NCBI RefSeq assembly: GCF_907165205.1
Contig: NC_058198.1
Location: 11,509,001-11,573,000, forward strand
Origin: Coccinella septempunctata
Taxonomy: Eukaryota; Arthropoda; Insecta; Coleoptera; Coccinellidae
DNA length: 64,000 nucleotides
Reading direction: 5' to 3'
Part shown: positions 46,503-58,202 of the stretch, piece by piece
How the letters are laid out: each line of letters opens with the position of its first letter
How positions within the stretch are numbered: the stretch's first letter is position 1
The notes under the pieces: generated by a model
Databases searched by the model: none
Told to the model about the DNA's origin: nothing
Seen by the model: the letters and a program-made list of their open reading frames with translations, nothing else
Made by a program: the position numbers and the translations under genes

Positions 46503-48767
46503 TGAGGAGGGAGAAGATGATATTCTCAAATTATCTAGCTATCACTGCTAAGGAACTAGAAATAAGGAATTACTCTTCATAGCTGAATATAAGACTGAAG
46601 AGTTTGAAATATCGCCCATGTACCAGGGCATAAAATTTTTTCATTTGCCAGTTTATATGTATATGCATTCTTTGAAGTCTTGATTAAAAAAAAATTATCA
46701 CTCTCTCAGTGAATCTGTCACTGACGAACCGTTGTAATTTGTATTTTTTTTTACTTATTTGTCTTATACATTTAAGGTCTTAAGAGGACAATAATTAATT
46801 TATTTATTTATTTATGTCAATGATTTGAACGTTCTTGCAGAAATTGAACCTTATCGGGAGTTAATTTCTGAGGTATTTTATTATTTTCTTAATTTTGTGG
46901 TCTTCAATCAAAAAAGATCAGTTTGACAATACATGAACATAACCTTAGGAGTAGGATTCTCAGCTGACCGGATTATACAGAGTACTCTGAATAACAAAAA
47001 ATTGCAATTTTCCTGGAGATATTTGGAATCAATTTGAAAAAATTAGATAACCGTTTCTCTGGTTTATTACTTTTATCGAGTATTCCTAAGATGTGTTCCC
47101 TAAAACAACTTTGATAATCTCCAGAGTTGAAAACAGTTAACAATAGTTCCGTGGACCAAAAATTGCATGATTCTCATTCGTTTGTTTTTTTCAGATTCTT
47201 GTATGACTGTGAGGAATTTCAGCTAGATCATATTTAACTCTCATTAATTCAATTAACTAATTCTAAACTTTTAGCTCTTACTTTTCTATCACTGGATGAT
47301 AAATGCCTATTGATGTTGACGCTCTATTATTCTGGAATATCAAATTATTGAAATGTTTGCCGAGTATCGATTTTCTAACGAATTTTGACCTCGGTAAATT
47401 TTTGAAGAGAAGTCTTCCTGTAAAGCTGCCCTTCAGGCCAGAGCCTTAGGTATCATTTTGCTCGGTGTCTGGGAGACTTGCTGGCACCTTTCTCAATTCT
47501 CCCTCTCATTCAAAATTATTTCATCAGACGAGTAGTGGCTAGCCCGAAAACCGAAGGTATTTACAGCCACACTATAGATTGTGTATTTTTGTTGGTGTCC
47601 AAACCTACCCACATTTTCGTTTTATTCATCGAGAATTCTTTTTTATAAATGAAGTTTATACGGATAGATTCAACTCGACGCTGAGGTTACCGTATAAAAT
47701 TATTCAAATAAGTTTCTTTTCAGCTAGGCCGTATCGTCGGGCATATATTTAGAGTCTGATTTGATTACCTGATTGCTTCCATTGTATTATTAAAGTGTTT
47801 TTCACTTTGGGAATAGCCGCTTTTTCATTAATAACACCATGGAGCTTTTGGCTGATCCGGCATCGATTTTTGTTAGCGTTGTGTTGATAAAAGCCGCTTC
47901 TTTCAAGCCAAACGTGTAATTGGACTTCTGAGTGGCCGTGCGATCAAAAGGATTATTAATAGCCAGCACCTTCTTGGGCCGCGAAAAGAACTATTTATTT
48001 TCTTCAACGTTATATAAATTATGAGAGTGTTTTGGAACTGAATACGCTCACTCCAAGACAAAATATTTACACAGCAAGTAACGATTTCACAAGACAGTCA
48101 ACTCTTATTATTTTTTTCAAAAGATATTTCACCATTCGCTTTCGAATTTAGTGATTCGTGATTCCATTCTCTGGATGGAATAAATATTCATGAATAAATA
48201 TTCATCATCAAAGAAAAATACTGAAATCCAATTTCCATCAAATAATTGGAAATAAAACATAAAAAACAATTGATCACGTATTAGGAATATATAATTTTTT
48301 CTTAATCCTCCAAAAAAAATTTCATAATTTATTACACTAATTGAGTATCAATAAATTGTGAACTGTGAGGTGTTGCCGAAACACTTGAACGATAAGTAGA
48401 AATTACGAATATTACAATAGTTTCCACTTTCGTCGAGAAAATGGCAGCACTTGACAAACTTCTTTTTTCAATTTCACTAGGATACGATTTGTTGTCAATG
48501 GCGAGACTTTTCGAGAAATTTTTTCATGTGGAAATTCATAGAAGAGATAATTGCACCTCGGAAAGTTAATAACATGAATGAATATTTGTTTTTAGGGGTT
48601 ACGATCATTTAAAACCAACCTAATTTCTCCCACGATGCTCAAAACCTCATTCTCTGAAACTCCTGCTAAAATACTACAAGACCAACCGTTTTCGAAAAAA
48701 AACGGATTGAAAAGTGTCGCATTTTTAAAAACCAATATTTCGATATAGTCTAAAGCTGAGCAAAATA
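46503..48767. other. Gene-poor; repeat-poor island at 47400..48050
   Basis: No ORF of note. 47400..48050 is less AT-rich and shows homeodomain-type core sites (TTCATTAATAACACC, GGATTATTAATAG, GTGTAATTGG) and a TCF-like GATCAAAAGG. Such short sites are weak evidence; an enhancer is possible. Confidence 0.25.
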
Positions 48768-49241
48768 TACAGGGTGAGTCTTTGACTCGTACAAATAATT
48801 TGAAAGTGGATTCTTGGGGTCAAAAAAAACTTTTTCCTTTATCATTTTTTCCAATTCGGCCCTGTTAAAAAGATATAGCCATTTTAAATTTTCATAGTGA
48901 GCTGTGCCACCCCTAGAAAAACAAAATTACATTCAGAAAAACTAGTTTAGTCTGTGACACCACGTATCTGTGGATTTTTTAAATAGAGTTGTATTTCGCC
49001 AGAGTACCCAAGTTTTCAAATTTCACAGATACTTTTTAATTTTTGAACATCAAATTACTCGAAAACGATGAAATCATAAGATTTCTACATTATACGAGAA
49101 AACATTTAGAATACTTTTATTTTACGTGAGATAAAAATAATAATTTCCGATTCAGAAAAAATTATGAAGGAAAAAAATGTTTCTTTTGACCTCCAAAATC
49201 TACTGTTAAAATATTCGTACGACTTAAAGACACCCTGTATA
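48768..49241 (+). mobile_element. Family A element, copy 6 (shortened)
   Basis: The left end TACAGGGTGAGTCTTTGACT is perfect; the right end is AAAGACACCCTGTATA. About 180 bp of the interior, after ACTTTTATTTTACGTGAGAT, are missing compared with copy 3. Confidence 0.7.
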
Positions 49242-50067
49242 CATCGCTTATATTAAAGTACCTACAAATTACGAAATACCCCCTCGCATCCCTTGAAATT
49301 ACGAAATACCAAATATTCTGAAGTCGTGTATTTTGAATAAGGAATAAAAATGCAGTAGGTACATATTTCAACTATTCCTATTCAAAACACAAATCACAAA
49401 TACATTCAGGTGTTAAGTTATGTAATTTGTAAAGGACAAATCAAGCGCAGCCTATTATTCAGTAAACAATGTCTATTCATCAACACTAGATTTTTGAATA
49501 TAGTTACTATCAGACAAACTCCATCCAATATAATAAATACATATAGTTTATTCAAAAATTGTTCACATCTCAGGAGGCTAGGGAAAATCGAATTTAAGTT
49601 GGTAGTAAAAAGCCCATAAGATAAGATTTGTGTGGCGGAATGCAGATTGGTATTGAGAATAAATATTGACCTAAAAACCAATCAATGTGAATCTATGCAC
49701 TGAATGAAGATATTTTAAATTTTGTACTGCTGTTTATATTCTTAATTCAATCGAACCAAATGGGAAACATAATTGTATGAATTTTGAATTCTGATTAATT
49801 TGCTCTGAATTTGAATATTTCTTCTTTCCGAATATTTTTCTAGGTTATAGTTCTGTCATTGAAACTACAGAAAATATTGGAGATCTTTCGTGACCAGATA
49901 TAAAGCTGCCTCTGAACTTTTAAGACCTACTGGGATGTCAATAATTCTTGAATGGACTGTAGAAACTTTGAAAAAATAACCGTTCACCAATGACAATGAC
50001 AAATGAGAGAAAAGTGTAGTAGGCACATGTGCATTGCGCAGTGTTGCAAAGTTTGAAAACTGACATA

Positions 50068-50724
50068 CATATACAAGTCAAAAGAAACACTTTTTTCCAA
50101 TACCATTTTAACCGATTCGGCCCTGATGATAGGATAAAGCCATTTTAAGTTTCCATAATGAATTGTGCCAACCCTGGAAGAACAAAATCACCTTCAGAAT
50201 AACTAGCTAAGTCTGTGACACTTACACATCTGTGGATCTTCAAACAGAGTTGTGTTCAGCCAAAGTACCCAATTTTTCTAATTTCACAGATACTTTTCAA
50301 TTCTTGAACATCAAATTACTCGAAAATGGCTCATTATAGGAGAAAATATGAAGAGTACTTTCATTTTACAAAATGGGCACATATCCATTAGATAAACTCC
50401 AACTTAGTTTCAAGGATTGGGTTCTCTGAATTTTTGGTGTTATTTTGGTTCGTAATAGTCATAATGAAAAAACTAGAAGACGTGGGTGATATCTTGTGTT
50501 CGAAAAAGATACATCAAATAAATGAAATACAATATTCCGAAATTCATTTCATTCGATAAAACCGTTTGTGAGATGGAACTCAAAATATCATTTTTTATGT
50601 TTTTTCAACAGCCTGTATCTTTTAAACCGAGTCGATTCGTAAAAAATAGTAGAGGAAAAAGTGTTTCTTTCGAGCTCAAGAATCTACTATTGAAATATTT
50701 GTACGAGTCAAAGACCCACCCTGT
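50068..50724 (+). mobile_element. Family A element, copy 7
   Basis: The left terminus is eroded (begins ACAAGTCAAAAGAAACACTT); the right is CGAGTCAAAGACCCACCCTG. The interior matches copy 3 throughout, including GAATTGTGCCAACCCTGG and ACACATCTGTGGATCTTCAA. Confidence 0.65.
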
Positions 50725-50968
50725 AAAGCGGATAAATGAACGCTATTTGGCTTACGAGAGCTATATCGAACGCTATTTTCTGCTGAACTTACCACCCATT
50801 TATGGGTGCGCCAATTTTTTGTGTGTGATCGAAATACTACTTATAACTGAAAAATACCCCAGCGTTAGACATTTGAAACACGAACTGCAAATTTAATTTT
50901 TGAGAAGTAATTATTTCGAATACCAAATATGATATTCTATTTTTTTATGTCTGAGCGTTCAACATGTT

Positions 50969-51660
50969 ATACAGGATGATTCATAACTATTGGGACATAA
51001 GCTTAAGGCAGATTATTTGGACCAAAATATGGCAATAGGACCAAATATAACTCAATAAAATATTGCTGTGGAAAAAGATAGAGGGCGTTAAAGTTGAATT
51101 TTTCTTTCGTTTTTTGCCTATAATTTCACTGTATATTTTTTCATCCGTTTTTAAGGAAAACACAATTGAACAGTTCAGAGCATCAGAAGGGGATTTGAAG
51201 TAACGATTTATTTATTTTATTTATTTATTTCGACGATAAAATATAATTAAAAACAATGTAACGTAAAAAGAATGAACTTAAATTAAATGTTCTACGTGGC
51301 CTCCTCCGACTTCTATGCCTTTTCTAATTCTTTTAATAAAGGACTTTCGAACTTCGAAGAAAATATTATTCTGTCCCCTCATAAAAAATTCTTATCGTCG
51401 AAATAAATAAATAAAATAAATAAATCGTCACCTCAAATCCCCTTTCGATGCTCTAAACTGTTCAATTGTGTTTTCCTTAAAAACGTATGGAAAAATATAC
51501 AGTGAAATTATTAGCAAAAACGAAAAAAAAAATCAATTTCAACGCACTCTATCTTTTTCCACAGCAATATTTTATTGAGGTATATTTGGTCCTATCGCCA
51601 TATTGGTCCAAACAATCTGCCCTTAGCCTATGTCCCAATAGTTATGAATCACCCTGTATA
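50969..51660. mobile_element. Hairpin-type element, family D, with 270-bp inverted arms
   Basis: Left arm 50969..51238 (ATACAGGATGATTCATAACT inward) is almost exactly mirrored by right arm 51392..51660 (ending GTTATGAATCACCCTGTATA). About 150 bp lie between, holding the end of a transposase gene on the minus strand. This is the layout of an internally deleted DNA transposon. Confidence 0.8.
51278..51391 (-). pseudogene. C-terminal remnant of a DNA transposase
   Basis: On the minus strand, 37 codons and a TAA read NIFFEVRKSFIKRI...IEVGGGHVEHLI. A Gly-Gly-Gly-His-(Phe/Val)-Glu-His-Leu end is typical of insect transposases of the IS630-Tc1-mariner type with a DUF4817-like N-terminus. It sits exactly at the inner border of the right arm, so the hairpin element is probably derived from that autonomous family by loss of the catalytic part. 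Recalled from general knowledge of these proteins, not from a search. Confidence 0.6.
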
Positions 51661-54260
51661 AGTAATGTTATCTGGAATCCTTTCAACTTGAATTCATCAA
51701 ACGTGAGAAAAAACACATTTGACCCCATGCTTCTTCACAAAATATTCATGTTTCTGGAGAACGAATCAGCTTCTGCATTTTATCCACATTTTTGGGAAAC
51801 CTTATAGTTTATGAAATTAACTGCATCTTCATTCGCCTTTCGTAATCAAGGAGTATGTTAAGTGTAATTTCCTTATTAGATCAGATGGTTTATCAATATA
51901 AATAGCAACCCAAAAATGTTCATTTCGTTCTGGGGAAAAACACATGGCTGGTGTCATTTGGTTTGGCGTTCTTCTGTCGGGAACTGCTGAATTGATATAT
52001 TGAAGACAAATAGGTAATTCATTATCTTCGCCATTCCTTCAAGTGATGGTGTGAAAGGGACCCCGGCGAAAGACCCAATTCGGAAAAGATGAGAAACTCA
52101 AAGGAATTTTTATTAAATTATAAACGATCCACAGGCAGAGGCTGAGAGCGCAGATGTTAACCATAGAACCTGCCGAACAAAACATACCTACCTAAATGCT
52201 GTTCTGTTTTTCGGTACTACTAAAGCGTTAAAAAACATAATTTATCTTTATAGGCGGACAACGTTTTGATGCTTTAACGTGTAATTTATAAATGATTTTG
52301 TTTTTTAATGCCTTTGTGTACCTTAAAGTCATCGTAGCGCAACGAATACAATCGCGTCGGACGCTGGATAGAAGAGTAGGCAGGCAATTTACCACATGAT
52401 ATGTTTGCTTAAGGGCAAGATATCAAATATTTGTTCGAAACAATCGCAGACAAGAGCCGGAGGTGGCATTATCACGGCTGCACGGCTCGTCAGATCGGAT
52501 ACCAGTTGGTAGTACGTCGTAGCTTCGGCCGCAACCAAAGCGGTCTAATACAGAAACAAGTTGGCCCTATAATTAAAGGAAACTCATTTGTGTTGGTCTG
52601 ACACCTTAAAGATAGGCATTTAGCCAGCCGTCGGCGGCACCTTTGTATCCGTTGGTACCCTCTTTCTGAAGACAAGCAATCTCACTCGCTTCTACCTACC
52701 TGCTTTAATACAATTCGATGCTTAACAAACTGCTTTAATATTACATAAAGGCGGGGTCGTTATCTGCAAGGTGAGAGAGATAACACAGTTTGACGCCCAC
52801 TTTGGGGGAGTGTTCAACGCAACTTGCCTACATTTGACACAATATACACTACTGACTCTCAAAATCATTAGACTTGTTATAAATTAACCTAATTATCAGA
52901 ACCCAGTACTGAACCGCATGCATGTAAAAACTGTCCGAAAATCTTCTAATTGATTGCTGACTTCTTCCCACCCCTGTCAAGCAAACAACAGCCCCATTCA
53001 GAAACTCCTCATGAATGGGTAGTATTCGTCATCAACCCTGTGTATATTGTAATCTCTTAATCAGATTTACAGCGCAATTGAATCAAGATCAAGATCCTTG
53101 AAGAAAAATAAGAAATAGGGGTTGCTATGAATTTGTCTGTATATTTAAACCTTTGAGAGTGTGGTAATATGACATTTATGAAAAAGGGATCGTTCCCTGA
53201 ACAACGCATTCAGCTTTTTATATTTAATATATAATTACCAACATGGAATAAAGAATTCACTGCAAAAACTATTGGCTAAATAGCTCAAACGTTTGGTTCA
53301 GTGACAAAAAGTTAAAAAAAAGAAGAAACAAGGGTTGAAATATTTGTATGAGACGAAATATCAATAATTGCACCGTCCTTGCAACAATCAGGCAGTAACA
53401 ACATATTGATATGAATTCAAAGGTCTTTACCTTGGACTTGCAATTTAAATTATTGAATCATAAACGAATGATACTCATTTCGGTAATGTCAAACTACCAT
53501 GTTATAATATGACCATTCCAAACAAGTTAAACAAGTATTTTTTCAAGACTTATATGAAGGATGCTCTATTCACTTAAAATTTGGTTTTTTTCAGAGAATT
53601 TGAAATACCAAACCAAAACTGAAATATAGAGAAGCAGTCAACAAATCAGAAATATCAGACGCGGACTATACCTCGAAAGTACCTACACCTTCCTATATCA
53701 TCGGAGCCTTATTAGCGCTCAGCCAAGGACAGTTGTAGGTTTAAGCCTCGAAATACTTGATATGCCGTGATTCTAACTTCCTATATGCTCAGAGACTAGT
53801 TGAGCATTATTTTCTAAATCATCAAATTTTTCAATTTTCAACTGCCCAAGGGTCTTAAATGAAATGATCGATTGGTATATCCTTATTTCAATTCTATTCA
53901 TGAATATGCTAAAAAATTCCATATTGAGATATCAATAATTTTCGATATATTATTAGCTTTTTATAATTTTGAACAAACTAAGGTCATCGACATATACTGT
54001 ATGTTTTAGTGATGTTCTTAGGGGCAAACACCCCTCAGAGGCTCATAAATAACTTACTTTTCTTAAGATGCAAATTTGGAGCTGAAAACCATATATCATA
54101 TTCGAAATGTCAAATACTCCGAACACCAAAAAAAAAAAACGGTCTGAAAGAGTAGAAAAATGACTCATTTTAAAACATTTCTGCGACATTTTGGTAGTCG
54201 TCGTGTAATGCGCTACAAACAAACATATAAACTTATTTGTTCGTTCAGAATAATGAAGAC
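51661..54260. other. Gene-poor; repeat-poor island at 52020..52830
   Basis: No supported gene. 52020..52830 is among the least AT-rich parts of the window, with short frames only (longest about 61 codons, basic, no motif). No repeat partner noticed; possible regulatory DNA. Confidence 0.3.
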
Positions 54261-54479
54261 AATTAAGATCTAACTCCCCTACTACGGAGCCAAGTAGTTG
54301 ATGAGCTTTCGCACAGGCTTACTTCCAATGTATAGGCTATGCTGATAGCTGATGACATACATAGCTCTAAAAGGGTGAAATTCAAAAGCACCTCATGCCA
54401 TTTAATGCGGAAGTGCCTCAGAATTATTGAGCAAAGATTCTTGACAGTGAGGCTGGACATCAATCGAAGCAGGTAATCA

Positions 54480-54860
54480 CATTTGTCCAAAAAAGGAAAC
54501 TTTCTGGAGTTGAATATCTGAGAATAACCCTAGATAGCCAGCTTCTGTCAAATGAGTATATTGAGATCACTGCTAGCAAAGCAATAAAGACCTCTATGGC
54601 ATACATAAGTCTGGTTGATAAATCTTGAAGGAATGTAATCCAAATGGATATACGTATTGAATATGAGACCAATAATCATTTATGGGACAATAGTCTGGCA
54701 AGCCAAAGCAAGTAAGAACAGATCGAGAAAAACTCTGGAAAGAATAAAAAGGCTGGTGTGTGTTTGCATCACTGGAGCTATAGGAACGTGCCCAACTAGG
54801 CTACCAGAGATCATTATAGATTACAAAATTACAAATCTTATGATATGAATCAATGAGGGC
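54480..54860 (+). pseudogene. LINE relic: C-terminal part of a reverse transcriptase
   Basis: Reads YLRITLDSQLLSNEYIEITA, SKAIKTSMAYI, IIYGTIVWQAK and CITGAIGTCPTRLPEII across frames. This fits the thumb region of I/R1/LOA-type LINEs, where (I/A)TGAMRTCPT is a common block. A second, related block is at 55790..55850. Confidence 0.55.
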
Positions 54861-55067
54861 CAAATAGAGGTTGATATCGTAGTGCATTGTTACCCTACTC
54901 AAAATCTACATCTATATCCAATATTTCGAAACCTTCAACAGAATACCTCTTGCTTTTCAATTTTATCACAGAAAAGTGGCAAAAGGTTCCATTTTTGACA
55001 CCAATGCAACAGGACAGGTGCATAAATATTAACGAAATATGTTGAAAATAAAAATAATAGAGTCTCT

Positions 55068-55530
55068 TCATAAACTTTTTAGGGTTTTCACTCCCAATCT
55101 CTGAAACAAAATCAATTAAAAATGAAATCAACGATTTGCTCCTGCGTAAATTCTTGCACTAATTTGTCAGGAGCAAATTAACTAGAAAAAATTGAAGTCT
55201 CTGTTTCTGTGTGTTGACAATTAATGTCAAACAAAAACCACAACTCAGAAGATTTTCTAAAAAACAGATTTTTCGTCTGATGAAGGAGTCTGATATAGAC
55301 TCCGAAACGTTACAGAATTATAATTTCAACGTTATTTATTTTGAGTTCATTGTCAGGCAACAATTTTTTCTAGTTAATTTGCTCCTGACAAATTAGTGCA
55401 AGAATTTACGCAGGAGCAAATCGTTGATTTAATTTTTAATTGATTTTGTTTCAGAGATTGGGAGTGAAAACCCTAAAAAGTTTATGAAGAGATGCAGAAT
55501 CCTCCCAGAATAAATTTCAATCGATATCCA
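55068..55530. mobile_element. Penelope-like tail, fold-back arrangement, inside a LINE relic
   Basis: Left arm 55068..55194 (minus) and right arm 55362..55527 (plus) are near-perfect inverses (CTCCTGCGTAAATTCTTGCA versus TGCAAGAATTTACGCAGGAG). Between them is a plus-strand tail starting TCTGTTTCTGTGTGTTGACA, with GATGAAGGAGTCTGATATAG. The right edge ends ATAAATTTCAATCGATATCC, the same terminal sequence as at 30559 and 33706. LINE sequence lies on both sides. Confidence 0.7.
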
Positions 55531-55689
55531 AAAATAATAGAGCCCAGTAGAAAGAAACAAAATCATAATAATAACATAAAAAAAAGGAATACAAAAAGGA
55601 GTTACAAATTCTGTGCCATCAAAAACTGCCTTTCTAAATTAGCTCTAAGTGATGACTAAGAGGTCATCCTGCATGCTGCTTGACCTTCT

Positions 55690-56710
55690 TTGTGCAACTT
55701 CACAGAGTTGAAAGAGGAAGAACGCTAAAACATGGCTGAACCGAATCTAGGCAAAATGAGCCTTAAGGCTGGCTTGCGCCTGCATAACTGGAAATATGAG
55801 GTCGTGCCCAACTAGAGCACTTGAAGTTATCACAGATCTCACTCCTCTACATCTAGTGATAGATAGGGTAGCCCATGAGACCATCCTCAGAATATTTGGG
55901 GAAGGTACAGGTAATACAGGATAGAATTGAAAGTCAGAGAGCTTGGTCCTTCCTATACAAGTAAACCTAATCAGCGAACTTACATAGTGATGTTATGATT
56001 AAAAAATTAAGCATTGAGAAGAACTTCACGATGCTATGTAAAAGGGAAGAATGGGGAAAGGAATCATTACCCAAAACTTCAAAGTTAATACCATTAAATG
56101 GTATACAGACGGTTCGAAAACCACGACAGGTGCTGGCGGTGAAATTTACGGGACAAGAATCAAGTGAACACTATCGTTAGGCTCCTACTTGAGTATATTC
56201 AGGCAGAAATACTTGAAATCGAAAGATGCCTAGACATAAACCTGGAAAGAAACTATCAAGGATGTGACATATTGATCCATTCTGATAGTCAAGCCTCTAT
56301 CAAAGCACTGAACTCCCATGTCGTCGACTCAAAGCTGATATGGGAGTGCCGAAGGAAACTTAATGAAATAAACAAGATTAACAAGGTCTCTTTAGTCTAG
56401 GTTCCAGGTCACTCTGCAATCGAAGGAATCGAGGAAGCCAGCACACCCACCAGAAAGGGAGCAGAAACGCCACTTACTGGCCCAAAGCCTTTCTGTGGTA
56501 TAGGAAAATGCACTTATAAGAAAGAGTTTCTGGGAAAGGAAGAAACCAAAAAAAAAACACTCTGCAGGATTCTTCCAGGAACGGATCATCCAAAAAATTA
56601 CTCCTTGAAGCTCTCTCAGATATTGGAGTTCATTGGAGCTCTGAACATGTAGGGAGAGCTGTAGATGGCGCAGTTGTGAGAATAGCTTTGATGGGTGGCA
56701 CAATAGACCT
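55690..56710 (+). pseudogene. LINE relic: reverse transcriptase end and RNase H
   Basis: ITGNMRSCPTRALEVITDLT (with a stop) marks the end of the reverse transcriptase. An RNase H domain follows: KWYTDGSKTTTGAGGEIYG (first Asp), then in another frame EILEIERCLDINLERNYQGC (Glu), DILIHSDSQASIKAL (Asp) and VPGHSAIEGIEEAS (His). The order YTDGS, Glu helix, HSDSQA, GH matches RNase H of I/R1/LOA-clade LINEs. Frameshifts near 56160 and 56400 kill it. The tail (TPLTGPKPFCGIGKCTYKKE) is also typical. Confidence 0.7.
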
Positions 56711-56939
56711 TAAGGTCGCAATGAAATGTAACCCCCTTACCAAACTACAACTACAACATAAGCCTTTGTTCATGTCTATTCGCGACATCATGAATATCAT
56801 CTCCAAACACTTAATTCTCCCTCAAATAGTGGAGAAGGATAATAGCAAAACTTGATGAATCATAATCGTCATTTAGAACTTGAAAATATTTAAAACTCGT
56901 AGCCACTTTATACTTTTTATCCCCTCTCCAATTTCTAGC

Positions 56940-58202
56940 GGCCGATTTGCTTTAACACCAAGTAGGTCTATATGGTCAAGGGCTTAGGACAGCAAAGACT
57001 CTTCCAAAGAGATGGAAAACTGTAGAAATGATAGTTTTCAACAAGCCTGGAAAGGAACGGAAATTTCCTCAAAATTATAGAAGAATCAGCCTACTATCAG
57101 CACTAGGAAAAATCGTCGAGAGGGTTGTCGCTAAGAGGCTGAATGAGGAAACAGAAATGTTGAAGATAATTCAACCCGGACAATTTGGATTTCGACGAGA
57201 ACATTCGACTGAACTCCAATTGCTACGGCTCATAGAATACGTCACCGAAGGAATGCAGACCAAACAGGCTATAGGATTAGTTCTGATGGATATAGAGAGA
57301 GTTTTGATAGAGTATGGCACGAAGGCCAAATCTACAAGACGAAAAAGCAGGATATTCGACCAAGCTGTGCAAGATTATAAGGAACTATCTGAGGAATAGA
57401 AACTTTTATGTGAAGATAGATGGAGCAACCTCTCAAACCAGACAATTGGTAGCGGGAGTGCCTAAAGGATTGGTACTTGGACCTCTGCTTTACGTAATAT
57501 ACGTTCATGATATCCCGAAGAATGCTAGAAATATGCTCACCTTGTACGCAGATGACACAGGAATAGCGTTCAGACATCGACGCCCAGAGATCATACACCA
57601 GAGACTACAGAAAGCCATAGATGAATTACTCAAATGGAGTATCAAATGGAAATTCCGAATCAATGGAAGAAAGACTCAAGCAATATTACTGCAAAAGAGA
57701 AGATTGAGGATGGAGGAAAACCTTGAAGTTGATGGAGAAGAGGTTGAATGGGAAAATGAAGCAACATACCTAGGACTGAAGCTTGACAGAGGACTAACAT
57801 GGAAAAGCCACATCAAATGTGCAGTCGATAAAACAAAAGCCGCAATGAGTAGACTTTATCCACTTTCAGGCAGAAGAAGTCATATGAATAAGAACATCAA
57901 GTTGACGATGATTAAAACTATCGCACGACCACAACTCACATATGGCATGGGGCTTCGCAGCCAAGACCCACATCAAGAGAATACAGGCCACTGAAAATAA
58001 ACTCCTTAGAATGGCGATGGATGTACCCAGGTTTGTTAGGAACAAACAAATCTACAAGGACTTGGAATGGGAACCAGTTACAGAATTTATGAAGAGAAAG
58101 GCGGAAAGGATATTCGACAAAGCCAAACAGCATCCAAATGAGGAACTACGAAGATTAGTCGACTACGATCCAACAGAAGAAGCTAGAAGGTCAAGAACCT
58201 AA
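56940..58202 (+). pseudogene. Jockey-type LINE reverse transcriptase, frameshifted
   Basis: From TLPKRWKTVEMIVFNKPGKE it runs through YRRISLLSALGKIVERVVAK, QFGFRREHSTELQLL and SFDRVWHEGQ to NRNFYVKIDGATSQTRQLVA, GVPKGLVLGPLLYVIYVHDI and the catalytic LYADDTGIAF, then LKWSIKWKFRINGRKTQAI and WENEATYLGLKLDRGLTWKS. The thumb continues as GFAAKTHIKRIQATENKLLR...VRNKQIYKDLEWEPV in another frame to a stop at 58202. Frameshifts lie near 57290, 57345 and 57945. No RNase H follows, unlike the neighbour at 55690, so it is a different LINE. The endonuclease end is missing. Confidence 0.75.

Noticed and set aside
52490..52675. 61-codon basic minus-strand frame
   Set aside because: Short and without motif; probably a by-product of the island's higher GC content.
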